In this document: piece by piece, positions 11,609 through 23,999 of the stretch | How positions within the stretch are numbered: position 1 is the stretch's first letter | Layout of the letters: every line of letters starts with the position of its first letter | From: Gordius sp. MW1 | Taxonomy: Eukaryota; Nematomorpha; Gordioida; Gordea; Gordiidae | Direction of reading: 5' to 3' | NCBI GenBank assembly: GCA_964036665.1 | Contig: OZ038531.1 | Span: 186,001-250,000, forward strand | DNA: 64,000 nucleotides | The notes under the pieces: generated by a model | The model's database searches: none | The model's input: only the letters and a program-made list of their open reading frames with translations | Told to the model about the DNA's origin: nothing | Program-made: the position numbers and the translations under genes

Positions 11609-14237
11609 ATTACTCTTTTGTGAAAATAAAATGAAATCAATATGTATATTATATCCCAATTAACAGGTTGCTCCAGTGTAAATCTTGACAAATAGAGACT
11701 CCTTGTTTATTTAGTGTACCGTATAGGCTCATCAAATAGGCATTCCCCTAATATTAGCCATTATTTGTCATCTAATCATGAGCATAGGCAAGCGGATTAT
11801 AAGAGTGGGAGGGGGGGGGTGGTTAGTCATGATTTAGTTTTTTTTTAATTTCTATGCAATTTATGGGCTCGCTTTTATTGTCCGTCCGTCCGTCCAGTTC
11901 TGTCCTGTCCAACTTGTTATTTTTTAATAATTGTTGTGGGAACTTATACGGGTTTTTAATGACTCTAGACTAATGTTCCGTAAAAGACTTTCACTTTGTT
12001 TTCGCATATAGACTAGCTCCGCTGGGTTGGCTTAAATTGTTTTGACTTAGCCCGAGTATAAATTCCATTTTTGTTTTTTTGCCCGATCGATTACTTCCTA
12101 TATATATAAATATCTTTTGACAACTTGTTTAGATTATTATTATATAGATGTTGAGAAATTTCTCATAGCATGTAACTGCTTTTTCTAAAATTACCTTAAT
12201 GTTAGAAATCAAAATAAATATAGTAAATTTTGAAAAAGATAATATATTTTATTTCAGCAGTTGCCAAGGCTACTTTTATAAATGTTTGCTATTTATACTA
12301 TTAACAAAATTTGTCAATTTATTTATCATACGAATAAATATAGGAGAGGACAGTTTTATTTTATAAACCCGGTTAAATGTATTAAATCTTAGAACCAAAT
12401 ATCACTTCTCACAACAGAATTTAATTAAAAGATCTCAAAAATAAACTCAAGCGGACTCAACCTGATATAGAGAATATATGACAAACCTTTAATAATATTA
12501 TTACATGTAGGTTTTTATACAAATCGAGAAAGGGGGGTTTTCAGGTTAGAACGCCCCCCCCCCCATTAATATAAAAATTGGATTTTTTTCAAATTTTAAT
12601 AAGAGTCGTGTGTGTGTTGGGCATATAGAAATAATAAATAATCTTAATTAATTTGATATTTGATTTTAATCTACTAATTCTAGCAATATTTATACAAAAA
12701 ATGTATGTCCTGAATTTAATTCTTAATTATCTTTTTAAAAACTATCTCAACCTCTACATTAAACGAGGAAGATGCTAATACAAGCCAAATTTTAGTTATA
12801 GAGGTAATTAATAATTTTATTTTTCTAAGTATATAACATGGTTATTTAAGCTTACATTAGTTCTTTGTGTATATAAATTGCGGGTTTACTACTAGGGAAA
12901 TAATACTCAAGTAAATGATTTTACAAAGCGTTTTGCATATTTCATTCATGCATGCTTCATTTTTAAACATATTTTAAAATCAAATTTCCTTAGAAATTGT
13001 GCGTGCCAGTTTTAGGGTAGAAATTGATGTGAAAATTCAACTTAAAATAAGGGTTTAGTAATTTCATTTTTTAAAGTTTAATTTTTAATGAACATGATAT
13101 AGCTAACTTTATTAAAGCAAATACAGTTGGCACCGCCGAAACCGGGCATGAATAAGCTTTTTGTTAAAAATTGCAGGCCGGGCTTGGACGAGCATTATGG
13201 CAATAAAACGGGCTTGGGAAGGGCCTAGCTATTAGTAAGGGCAAAACCTTTTATTTTAATATATAAAACGGTGTTTTTGATGATGTTTATCAAATTTTAT
13301 TTTTTTTACTATATAATTAAGCCATATTAATTTTTATTTGTTATTTATTATTAGAACTGGTGATTTTTAAATAAGTGGATTCCAAAAGTTTTTAAGGGGA
13401 GAAAAAATTAACAAAAATAGGTATATTTAGTTATATAAAATTAGCCTTGCATAGAGTTTCAATTATCATAAATGGTTTTATGCAGCTTCAAGTGCTACTA
13501 TTGAAAATTTAACGGCGCGTTACTTGTTGGAAAAAACAAAAACCTGTTTGAGAGTGATTTATTTAACATGCTTAATATTGAACATTTTTAACTAAATAAA
13601 TGATTGTTCTAGTATGGACAAAAAATGTTTAAAAAGCCGCGAAATATATAACAATTTTTTGGAAAGGTGTAGGCTGGACCTGTGCTTTGCAAAAATCGGC
13701 GGGGCTAACTTGGGCTTATAATTCCATTTAAACGGTCCCGGGGCGGGACAATTATTGGTACTGGTGGGGAATTTAAGCTTAAAAGGCTTATGCAAGTGTT
13801 TAGTTCAAAAAATGGCCCTAATTAGCGCAAACAGAAAAATTAGAAAGAGCTCCAATATGCGTCTCTGAAGATATTATTAATGGAATTTGCACCAAAGCCC
13901 ATCCTAGATATTGAATTTATATAATTTTAATAAATTTATGTTTAATCGAAATTCTTTGACACAAAATTTACCCCTCCCCCCTCAATAGTCCTACTACCTC
14001 CGTCACTACTGTATATAAGCTTAATAAATTTTTGTATAATGGTATTATACAAAAAAAAATTTTGGACCCCCCCCCCCTCATCAGGCAATCCTGGCTACGC
14101 CTATGATTACAATAGTAATTTATATTTACAATATTATATCTTATTGCCATCTTAATAATTAATCATAAAGGTACTTGATAGAAGTTTTCCAATATGCGTG
14201 TTAATTTATTAAAGTGAAATTTAATTATCATTTGATC
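11609..14237. other. AT-rich, repeat remnants, no gene seen
   Basis: Visible pieces: a gctcgcttttattgtccg motif with tandem gtcc units near 11.87-11.90 kb (same head as the SINE-like repeats at 49-50 and 58.3 kb); a long C run near 12.55 kb; two diverged GC-rich hAT-like remnants near 13.13-13.24 and 13.67-13.75 kb; and a partial family-C MITE ending cctggctacgcctatg near 14.09-14.105 kb. Nothing coding is supported. Confidence 0.45.
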
Positions 14238-14245
14238 ATTAGAAG

Positions 14246-15648
14246 CAGTGTTTCGATCTCGTCACGTCTCGGTCTCAAAAACAAAATCTCGTCTCGTCTC
14301 GGGAGCGATTATGAAAATCTCGATCTAGTCTCATCTCGGTCTAAAAAAATCTCGATCTCGTCTCGACGAGAATTCTCGTCTCGTCTCGACTTTTAAAAAT
14401 ACGAAATAAAAATTTCCTCTGTTAAATTAAAAATATTAACTAAGTGTTAAAAAAACCAAATGGCAAATTTTTATATTTTTTTAAAAGCTTTAATACACAA
14501 ACTTTTTAAAGATTTAGCGGGACATGACATCTCATTGACAACATCACGATAAGAATTAATTTATAAAGATAACATTTTCCATGAAAAGTGCAGACTAAAA
14601 AAACTATAAATAAATATAAAGTATAGACATAAATTTTATTGTCTAACATTTGTATCAAACTAACTGTGTTTGTTTACTAAAAATAGACTTAGAAACTAAT
14701 AAATTCGCTTAGAGTTGACTTAGTTGTATAATGAGCAAATTGATTTAAATCAAAGTGCCCGAATTTAATTTTATGACAAAAATCATTATAATCAAATTTG
14801 TATTCTAATTAATTACCTTCCAATCTAACTAACTTTGTCATTAAATAGTAATTTATCTAGAACAGTATAGGTTCGTGTACTTATTTTAATTGCACAATTA
14901 TAGAAATTATAGTAAATCTAAATACACCTGCCCACCCAGCTTATGATGTGAAAAGTAAGGCATATGACAAAACTATATATTCACATAATGTCTTATTAAG
15001 GTTCAAAAATTTGGGAGGTATACTATTAGTTGCAACATAAAAACTTCTAAAAAACTTATGATTTATAATTTAATCTATTACAGTGTCATTAAATACTCTA
15101 TGTACTTTTGAAACCTTAGGCGGGTGCTCAAAAATCTCGAGCCACCTTAGCTTAACTTGTTTAATTTTATTCAAAATGATTGGCCACCAATTTATAATTA
15201 CCGCATTATGCGGGATGAGTAACTGCGAAATTCTAATATGCTTTATTAGTATTTACTATTTCATCAGAACTCATTCTAAGCCTAACATTTTGTAATATTT
15301 AATGATGCTATGAATACAAATATGTGACAAATATATTATAAAATTATTCGCATACCCGAAGGGTCAACCATACTTAAGTAAATTATTGCCAAATGTTAAA
15401 TTTGTTGCAAAAATATATAATATTTATTACACTTAGAAATTTTCTTAATATCAAATATATTCCATATATATTAATCTACACTTAATACCTTAAATATTAA
15501 TCATGCAAATTAAATTACACAATAATTTACTAAAATCTAAAAATCGAAAAAAAATCGAGACCTCGCCGAAAAAATCTCATATCTTCTCGTCTCGACATCG
15601 AAAATCTCGTCCTCGACTTTATTTTTTTTCGATTTTTCCGCATCACTA
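14246..15648. mobile_element. hAT-like element with tctcg arrays (hAT-3)
   Basis: A 1403-bp element starting cagtgtttcg and ending ccgcatcacta (inverted: tagtgatgcgg). It is flanked by perfect 8-bp copies of attagaag at 14238-14245 and 15649-15656. Just inside both ends are arrays of tctcg/ctcgtctcg in opposite orientation (about 14.26-14.39 kb and 15.54-15.62 kb). The AT-rich interior shows no transposase, so it is non-autonomous or decayed. The right-hand attagaag is also the left target copy of the next hAT element. Confidence 0.75.
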
Positions 15649-16162
15649 ATTAGAAGTAGAGACCTGCAGGGCCGGGCTTTAGGTTTAAAAAAAAATAAAC
15701 GGGCCGGGCCTGGACGGGCCCCGTTCAATTCCCTAACGGGCTCGGGCCGGGCCTAGATTAAAGAGGCCCGCTAAAAGCCCATTGCAAAATAGTTCAGGTT
15801 TTTATTATACTAAAATTATAAAGTAAAAACAAAGATGTGTTAAACTTTTTTTTTAATTTTTTAATTGATTTTTGTCTTATTGACAATGAAAATAAATTTG
15901 AATTTCCTTCTTTATTCATTCATTTACAAAAATACCGCGCAATTCAAATAGATAAGTTTTCATTAACTACTATATACAGGAATAAACTGCATTAGCCTTC
16001 TAGTCACAAACATAAGAGTAAGTTAATAAAATTTCAAGATTAATATTATGAATATTCTCATTATAAAACTTTGTTAAATAACTACTTTAGATTTTCACTC
16101 TATAACAAAATTTTATGTTTTAATTAAATAATTGTTTTAGAAATAGTACATAACATATTAGC

Positions 16163-17612
16163 ATGTTGGAAGAATTAATAATGGCTGATAAAAGAACATA
16201 TAATAATCTCAAAATAAAATTAAACCCTAACTTGAAGAGTGAAGTGTGGAAAAGGTTGATATACTACTGGATGAAAATGACCCAAGCTAGTATTTGCATC
16301 TGCAAAAAGTATTTATCCTACAAACCATCTGATGGAACATCCCATCTTAGAAGACATAAATGTGCTAGCAATGATTCAAAGTCTGGAACGATGGATCAAT
16401 TTGTTACAGTGATGGATAAAAAAAAGCAAAACTCCTAAAAACCAAAATAATAGATGAGGCAATTAAATTTTGTGTCAAAGATTTATGACCCTTTGAAGCT
16501 TTAGCCAAAGAAGGATTTAAATTTTTTTGCCAATTTCTGATGGATAGTGTTCCAATTGTTGGACAAGTGAAGATAGAGGACATAATGCCTCATCTAACTA
16601 CTGTAGCCAGGCATGTCAAGCAGTCTGCCATTGCTGTAAAAAAGCTAATTTTACTAGAAGTAATATCATATGTAGAAAGGGGATTGTGTTCGGCAACCAC
16701 AGACATGTGGACAGATGACTATACCAAGAATTGTTATATAACATTAAGTATACACTACATTAATGAAAAACTTGTTAAAAGGATATTGTTCACAGCACAA
16801 TTCCCACATAAAAAAAATGCAGAAAATATTGAAAGGGAAATCCTACATAAATTAACATCATTCGGATTATCTCTAAATGATATTTTTAAAATTGCATTAG
16901 TTTTATAGACGACTGTATTTTAAGGCTCACCAGATAAATAATATTATTAAAGGGGCTTTTAATGAATTATTTTTGGGGGAAAATGATCCAGATGTGTTGA
17001 ACATGATAAATGACACTAAAACTCTTGTACGGTACTTTAAAAAAAGTGGCTTAAATAGAAATCTAAGCCATTGTTTATATCAAGTTGGTATTACATAACT
17101 ATATTAAAGAAGTAGCTGTTAGGTGGGATTCTAAATTGAATCTTTTGAAAAGTGTTAATAATATGTTAGATGAAATTGTAGAGATTTTAACAAAAAGGAA
17201 TGAAACCTTTAAGTTGGTTAATATAAACAAACTTTGCTAAAATCCACTATTGAGTTATTGAGGCCAGTTAAAGGAGCAAGCACACACTTACAGGCGGACT
17301 CAAAATCCACTATGCCTTATGTATTTTAATGGATATTGAAATTAATTAATATGATGGAAAATGATCCAGGGGGGCAGGGGGTCTGGCTGCCCACACTGCC
17401 TAATTTAGGGCAGTTGCTTTTTTTTGCTCTCTATCAAAAATAAAATAAAAGAATTGATTAATCAAAAATATGCCATCAATTCCTTGCATAGAATGGCTAC
17501 GGCGCTTCACCCCAAATTTAAACACATGAAAATGGCTACTACTCAAGGGAAAAGGGAGACTTATGAAGAAATAAAAAGTCTTATAGATCGCGTTGTTTTT
17601 ACTCGAAAATAG
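16163..17612 (+). pseudogene. Decayed hAT transposase with BED zinc finger
   Basis: Three plus-strand frames give a hAT transposase in order. At 16163-16438 is a BED-like finger (SEVWKRL, then paired Cys, then DGTSHLRRHKC). At 16540-16908 is the N-terminal transposase core (VKKLILLEVISYVERGLCSA, TTDMWTDDYTKNCYITLSIH, a motif typical of the family). At 17424-17612 is a segment with LHRMATALHPKFKHM, which usually precedes the C-terminal dimerisation region. Frame changes and stops separate the pieces, and a short foreign repeat lies near 17.37-17.42 kb. The C-terminal dimerisation motif was not found. The protein cannot be functional as it stands. Confidence 0.8.
17366..17428 (+). repeat. Fragment shared with the family-C MITE at 30.57-30.64 kb
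   Basis: The stretch with ggcagggggtctggctgcc, cactgcctaatttagggcag and a T run is the inverted counterpart of part of the MITE at 30492-30778. It interrupts the hAT-1 transposase. Confidence 0.6.
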
Positions 17613-17739
17613 AAAATGACAAAAGTATATCTCAAGGTAAGATTTTAAATTTTAAAAATTTGAGTAATATTTTAGCTAAAAAATCTAAATGCGTATTTTT
17701 GGAATGGGAGGATAATGAAAGCATATAAATTTCATTGTA

Positions 17740-18145
17740 TAAATACGGTGGATTTGGATTGATAGCGTAGGTAGAGGGAAATGGAACGCAATATTTCGGA
17801 CACTTATGGTCCATCTTCAGGAAAAAAAAAGGAGAAGATGAAGTCTCAAAAAATAAAAATGAAGTAAAGTGATTATAACAACGCTGATATAGATACAAAA
17901 TAAAAATTACAAAAACTGGTTATAGCGAGAAATTAACAATAGCGATTGTAGGGATGGATGTTTTTTATAAGAATAGAGTAGATACATATGGAGATAGGAA
18001 AAAGGTGCGAAAAAAGTAAATAGCTAAAAAATAAGAGAAAAGGGGGGAACAGAGTTATTTAATATATAAATATAATAACTGTGCTTAACAAATTATAGTT
18101 TTGAGTATTGAACGGGTAGGTAGACATAGTGAATAATATAAAAAT
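17740..18145 (+). repeat. About 400-bp dispersed repeat, copy 1
   Basis: Shares long similarity with 40143-40525: ggtagaggga, atatttcgg, atggtccatcttcagg, ggagaagatgaagtct, gattgtagggatggatg and gggtaggtagacata occur in the same order. No frame or terminal structure is evident. It sits inside hAT-1 here and inside a QSOX intron in the other copy. Confidence 0.65.
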
Positions 18146-18810
18146 ATGTGTGGCTGTATGGGCTTGTGGTAATGAAATTGGGCTTACAAGCCCATACATC
18201 CACAATATTTTTTAGATATAAAATTAAAATCCAACAGAAATTAGCAAACTAAAAAATGTTGTATAAGGGCCCGGGCCGGGCTCGAGCTTTGCAATTAATT
18301 AGCGGGCCGGGCCCGGGCCTATCATATTTTATTTTTACGGGCCCGGGCCGGGCCCGAGCTTTTTAATTTTTATAACGGGCGGGCCGACTGACCTAAACAG
18401 GCCCAGGGTTTCTTTCAGGGGGGAGCCCGGGGGGTATTATCCCCCCCCCCCAGAAATTTCAAATACTCTCCCGGAGAGTTTTGATTGAAGCATGAACTCA
18501 AGTTCCATCATAAAATCATAAATTATCTTAATAGGCTAAAATTGAAATTCAATAAATTATTTTAATTTGTCAATAAAAAAATATAAAATTGGCTAAATTA
18601 AATTTTCTTTTAACATCTGTGAACCCTAATTTAAACGATAGGCATTTTTTATAATCTTGAAAGTTACAAATTATCTTTAATTAAAAAATATTAATAGGTA
18701 AATAAACCTAAATAAATGCTTTTAGAATTATTAAATCACTATCTTACTTATAAACTTAAAAAGAATAATTATTAATAATAGATTCTATTGTTTGTTTTTT
18801 ATTGATATAA

Positions 18811-18842
18811 CTAGCTAACCCGGCAAACGTTGTTTTGCTATA
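18811..18842 (-). terminator. Helitron 3'-terminal hairpin and CTAG end
   Basis: The minus strand reads a stem GCAAA/TTTGC with loop, then cgggttag, then CTAG at 18814-18811. A second copy of the hairpin without a clean CTAG lies at about 19.01-19.04 kb, suggesting a duplicated or older end. Confidence 0.8.
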
Positions 18843-19257
18843 TACATTATATCTAGAAAATACTATAAGTGATGTGCATGCTCATCGTTATGCCTCGATC
18901 ATATAATGAGCGATTAAAATATAATTGTCCTATGGGAAATAATTCACGAGCTTAATGTAGGAAGAATTAACACGCTAAATACAAAATTTACACAAATAGT
19001 TAACCCCGGCAAACGTTGTTTTGCCATATATTATGTCTGGCAAATTAACTAAACTATAAGTGTGTGGGGATATTTTTTGCAGAAGTTTATCTAAATTACA
19101 GTGTTATTTTTACAATCGATGGAAAGTAAACGTAAATAACTAATTGCAGGTAAGGGTTTGTCGGGGAATGCAGGGGAGAGAAAACTTTTTTTTATTGTTT
19201 TTAGGGGGTAAAAATATTTAAAAAAAAATTAAAAAATTTAAATAAGAAAATTTAAAA

Positions 19258-21870
19258 CTACCAAAAAAAAATTAAAAACTCAACTAATAAAGCTGGCAAC
19301 AAAATTAATGAGCTGCCATTATTATCACATGGCCATAGAAGCATGTAATTTATTTGGGGACACGACCTTGCGTAAGTTTTGTAATAACAATGTACATTAT
19401 AAGAACGTATTATATAAAAAGATACAAATGTCACACGTATGGGGGCAATGTGAGATCCATATTTCGGGTAATCAGGGATGGGAAGGCGAGGAGGTAAAAC
19501 GTGGTCTAAGCTAGTGACGGTTTTTGCCGGTGGACCGTGTGAGTTGAAGCTGGATAAAAATATTTTAGTGGATTGGAGAAATAAATACTGATGGTAGTTT
19601 CCAATACGGGACTCTGAGAATATACATTTAGATGTAGCAAAAAATATAACGCAAAAGTTACCTAGTGCCGCCGGGTGTAAAACGAAGGAGCGGTTCCTTG
19701 GTTCAAGTGGTAATATGGCATCAAATGCCACCGCCGGATCTTTGCAAGGCCATAAAATTTACAAAATTTGTGGTTTACCCTCCGGCCTGAAAATAAACAG
19801 GTTGCTACATATAGGTGGCCATGCGAAAAGCATGGATTTTCTAGATTTAAGCCAACGACCTTGCATAAGTTATGTAATAACAATGTACATTATAATAACG
19901 TATTATATAAAAAGATACAAATGTCACACGTATGGGGGCGATGTGGGATCCATATTTCGGATAGTCAGGGATGGGAAGGCGAGGAGGTAAAACGTGGCCT
20001 AGGCTAGTGACCTATAAATATTTTTAAAAATATTTTACAAAAAATTAAGAAATTTAAATATGAAAATTTAAAACTACCAAAAAAAATTTAAAAGCTCAAC
20101 TAATAAAACTACCAACAAAATTAATGAGCTGTCATTATTATCACATGGCCATAAAAGCATGTAATTTATTTAAGGACACGACCTTGCATAAGTTATGTAA
20201 TAACAACATTTTAAGAACGTATTATATAAAAAGATACAAATGTCACACGTATGAGGGCGATGTGGGATCCATATTTCGGATAATCAGGGATGGGAAGGCG
20301 AGGAGGTAAAACGTGGCCTAGGTAGTGACCTATAAATATTTTTAAAAATATTTTACAAAAAATTAAGAAATTTAAATAAGAAAATTTAAAACTACCAAAA
20401 AAAAATTAAAAACTCAACTAATAAAGCTGGCAACAAAATTAATGAGCTGCCATTATTATCACATGGCCATAGAAGCATGTATTTTATTTGGGGACACGAC
20501 CTTGCATACGTCATGTAATAACAATGTACATTATAAGAACGTATTATATAAAAAGATACAAATGTCACACGTATGGGGGCAATGTGAGATCCATATTTCG
20601 GGTAATCAGGGATGGGAAGGCGAGGAGGTAAAACGTGGCCTAGGCTAGTGACGGTTTTTGCCGGAGGACCGTGTGAGTGGAAGCTGGGTAAAAATATTTT
20701 AGTGGAATGGAGAGATAAATACTGATGGTAGTTTCCAATACGGGACTCTGAGAATATACATTTAAATATAGCAAAAAAATATAACGCAAAAGGAACCTAG
20801 TGCCGCCAGGTGTGAAATGAAGGAGCGGTTCCTTGGTTCAAGTGGTAATATGGCATCAAATGCCATCGCCGGATCATTGCAATGCCATGAGATAGACAAC
20901 ATTTGTGGTTTTACCCTCCGGGGCGAAAATAAACTGGTTGCTAGGTGTACCTACACCGGAGCAGGCTACATATGGTTGGCCATGCGAAGAGCATGGATTT
21001 TCGAGATTTAAGCCAACGACCTCGCATAAGTTATGTAATAACAATGTACATTATAAGAACGTATTATATAAAAAGATACAAATGTAACACGTATGGGGGC
21101 GAAGTGGGATCCATATTTCGGATAATCAGGGATGGGAAGGCGAGGAGGTAAAACGTGGCCTAGGCTAGTGACCTATAAATATTTTTAAAAATTTTTTACA
21201 AAAAATTAAGAAATTTAAATAAGAAAATTTAAAACTACAAAAAAAAAATTAAAAACTCAACTAATAAAGCTGGCAACAAAATTAATGAGCTGCCATTAAT
21301 ATCACATGGCCATAGAAGCATGTATTTTATTTGGGGACACGACCTTGCAAGTAATAACAATGTACATTATAAGAACGTATTATATAAAAAGATACAAATG
21401 TCACACGTATGGGGGATGTGAGATCCATATTTCGGGTAATCAGGGATGGAAAGGCGAGGAGGTAAAGCGTGTCCTAGGCTAGTGACGGGTTTTCCCGGGG
21501 GACGTGTGAGTGGAGGCTGGGTAAAAATGTTTTAGTGGATTGGAGAGATAAATCCTGATGGTAATTTCCAATACGGGACTCTGATAATATACATTTAGAG
21601 CAAAAAATATAACGCAAAAGGTGCCTAGTGCCGCAGGGTGTAAAACGAAGGAGCGGTTCCTTAGTTCAAGTGGTAATATGGCATCAAATGCCATCTCCGG
21701 ATCATTGAAAGGCCATAGGATATACAACATTTGTGGTTTTACCCTCCGGCGCGAAAATAAACAGGTTTTTCGGTGTACCTACACGGGAGCAGGCTACATA
21801 TAGTTGGCCTTGCGAAAAGCATGAATTTTCTAGATTTAAGCCAACAACAGTTAATGATCGTCCCTAGGCT
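19258..21870 (-). repeat. Tandem array of Helitron helicase tails
   Basis: Units recur near 19.31, 20.13, 20.44 and 21.29 kb (ggccatagaagcatgta, aagatacaaatgtcacacgt, gggatgggaaggcgaggagg). Interspersed at about 19.66-19.88, 20.81-21.02 and 21.63-21.85 kb are GC-richer blocks. On the minus strand these encode GLNLENPCFSHG, LYVA and, in some copies, LFIFAPEGK, the conserved C-terminal end of Helitron Pif1-like helicases. So the last part of the helicase gene plus downstream non-coding sequence is present about three times. None of the short plus-strand frames here is a gene. Confidence 0.75.
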
Positions 21871-23122
21871 TTATTGATTGTCATTGCGAATGCTAGGCGT
21901 AGAAGGAAACTGTACGCGCATGAATTCAAAGCACACATCGGTGGGGATCATGGGGATGCGTGGGATCATCACGTCCTCGCCTTTATACGTTCCGCTGATT
22001 ATAGTAGCCGCAATAACGTTTGGACGCAGTTGTTTTACGGCAAGTCTGGTGCCATTACACAACCTCGGGGGATGTAAGTTACGCAGGAGTATTATAAGGC
22101 ACCCAGGTTTCAAGGTTAATTTATGTGGTGGGAGACCCGAAAGTGTTAACGAATTCAAAAATTCAACTGGATAATTTACAGTTTGATCGGTTTCTATAAC
22201 CGTATCAATAAATGTGTAAGTAAAGGGATCACCTGGAATGTGCACTTGAATACGATCATTCATACGGGTAACAGCTGCATTTGATGGCGCTAATATTGCG
22301 CCTCCCCGGAGCCATGTGTGATCGGTGTAGTGCGTTGCATAGTAGGGGGACACCATAATTTCAACAATCTCAGACGATGGCAGTAGGTGACAAAAGGTTG
22401 TTGGAAAGGTACTTTCCCTTGGAGACGGGGTAAATGGAAAGGTACCGTTCTCCAAAGCTAGGAGTTGTTGTGCAAATAAGGACGTATCCGAGAGTAAATG
22501 CTCGCGCATGTTCGTAGTAAGCGTGAGGCTCGTAAATTCCACCAAAGATGTGACGCCTTCAGGCAGGCATTCAGCTCATCAGCCGGTGTTGCTCTTGGGA
22601 TAACAGGTAATGTTTGTCGAAAATCACCGGCTAGCAACAATAAGGCCCCCCCATAGGGAAGTCAATCTTCCTCAAATCTCTGAGAGTAGGATCTAGTGCC
22701 TCGAGCGCTTTTTCATGCGCCATCGTACATTCATCCCAAATTATGATTGAGCATGTCAGTCCCAATTCCCGAGTTACGACTAATTACAGGTAGGTTTTTC
22801 AATCTGCAAATTTGGGGAGCTGGAAAGTAGAATGCGCCCTGCGGCCTCCATCGAGTAACGTCGCCGCTATACCCGATGATGCGACGGCTAGGGCTAGCTC
22901 GTTATTGGCGCGAAATTTTGCCAGTAAAAGATTAAGGAGAAAAGTTTTACCAGTGCTGCCGGGAGCATCAAGGAAAAGCAGACCGCCGTTACCGGTTGAG
23001 GCGTACTGCAGTACGGTGTCGTACGCGGTTTTCTTGTCGACGGTCAAAATTAGTTCGCGTTCCTGTATAATGCTGCGCTGATGGGTAACATCGTATTGCA
23101 GTTCGAGCCATACGTCTTTCAA
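21640..23122 (-). pseudogene. Helitron Pif1-like helicase domain, broken
   Basis: On the minus strand 23122-22799 has the P-loop LDAPGSTGKTFLLN, then LAVASSGIAATLL and GGRRAHSTFQLP, Pif1 motifs I and Ia. At 22640-22458 is LLAGDFRQTLPVIP (the motif around the Walker B/III region). At 22545-21871 is LTTNMR, GAILAPSNAAVTRMND and GTRLAVKQL, then the C-terminal HGQLYVA block at 21.8 kb. Frame changes near 22.55 and 22.7 kb and a stop near 21.87 kb break it. In an intact element this ATP-driven helicase is fused to the Rep nuclease. Confidence 0.8.
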
Positions 23123-23155
23123 TTGTACATCATGGCTGGTGCGGAGAGGTTCAGG

Positions 23156-23998
23156 TTAACCAAATTGGCATAGCATTTTATTGCTTATGGACATACATTG
23201 GTCCTCCAATAATATAAGAGCACGGTTGAAGATGTCATCGGAATAGGAAATATCTAATGCCGGATTTGCTCTCCGAATGCGCAAAAGAACGTCCTCGCTG
23301 AGGCTTTCCTTGTGCCGGTGCCACAGGTCTGTTGGATTTGACGGGGCGCAGGTGGTCACAATGATCGCAAATAAATTACGGAGTTGGTGGGGGAGACATA
23401 TAAGCGACGCTTCCTCTAAGGTCGTATCCCAATACTGGTCATTTTCCAGCAGCTGAAGTTCAAGACAGGCTTGTCTATATGTGGCGCACACGGTGCCTGA
23501 GATCGTTTTCAGAGCCTGAAATGATGTCGGGCCTCGGACATTGTGAAGAAGCATGCGCAAATAAAAACATTCGGTCTGATTGGGATGGATTGTATACATA
23601 CGTCCCAAAGTATCTGCCTCGTGGATGTCCAGATAGCCTGCAACCACAGATCCCTGTTTTCTCCGTTAAAACACCTTCCGTGCCGCGTTCCAAGTGTAAT
23701 ACCTCGGAACCTCGTGGTATAGCAGGGTTTGCGCGAAAGCGTCCGTTGGACACAGCTGAAAAAAGGCTGTCAACGTGGTATTAGGGGGGTGTGCCACTTT
23801 GTGTACGGCGGTCGCCGGAGTGAAGTAGACACGCTGGCCATTTTCTAAATGAACCGTGAGATGTACTAAGGGCGGGTAACGTTCGTGAATGGGGAATGCG
23901 AGGATTCGCCAAACAGCCTCATTGCTGCTGATATATCGACCCATTTGAAATTGAGTAATTTCATCCGGGTTAGAACGCGCTAGGCCAAAAACTGCCAT
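23156..23998 (-). pseudogene. Helitron region between Rep and helicase
   Basis: Two minus-strand frames (23998-23666 and 23647-23156) carry QMGRYISSNEAVWRIL, FPIHERYPPLVHLTVHLENG, TTLTAFFQLC, LLYHEVPRYYTWN, YTIHPNQTECFYLRMLL and SYSDDIFNRALILLEDQ. All are highly characteristic of Helitron polyproteins directly after the Rep domain. The two frames are offset near 23.65 kb. Confidence 0.8.
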
Positions 23999-23999
23999 T

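Noticed and set aside
16163-16438. Host zinc-finger gene
   Set aside because: The BED-type finger is followed by hAT transposase motifs and lies within precise hAT ends.
19308-21803. Many 60-160-codon frames on both strands
   Set aside because: They arise from the tandem Helitron-tail repeats; only the minus-strand helicase-end motifs are meaningful.
22799-23122. Host PIF1 helicase gene
   Set aside because: Context before it (Helitron N-terminal and Rep-linked motifs) and the Helitron termini show that it belongs to the transposon.
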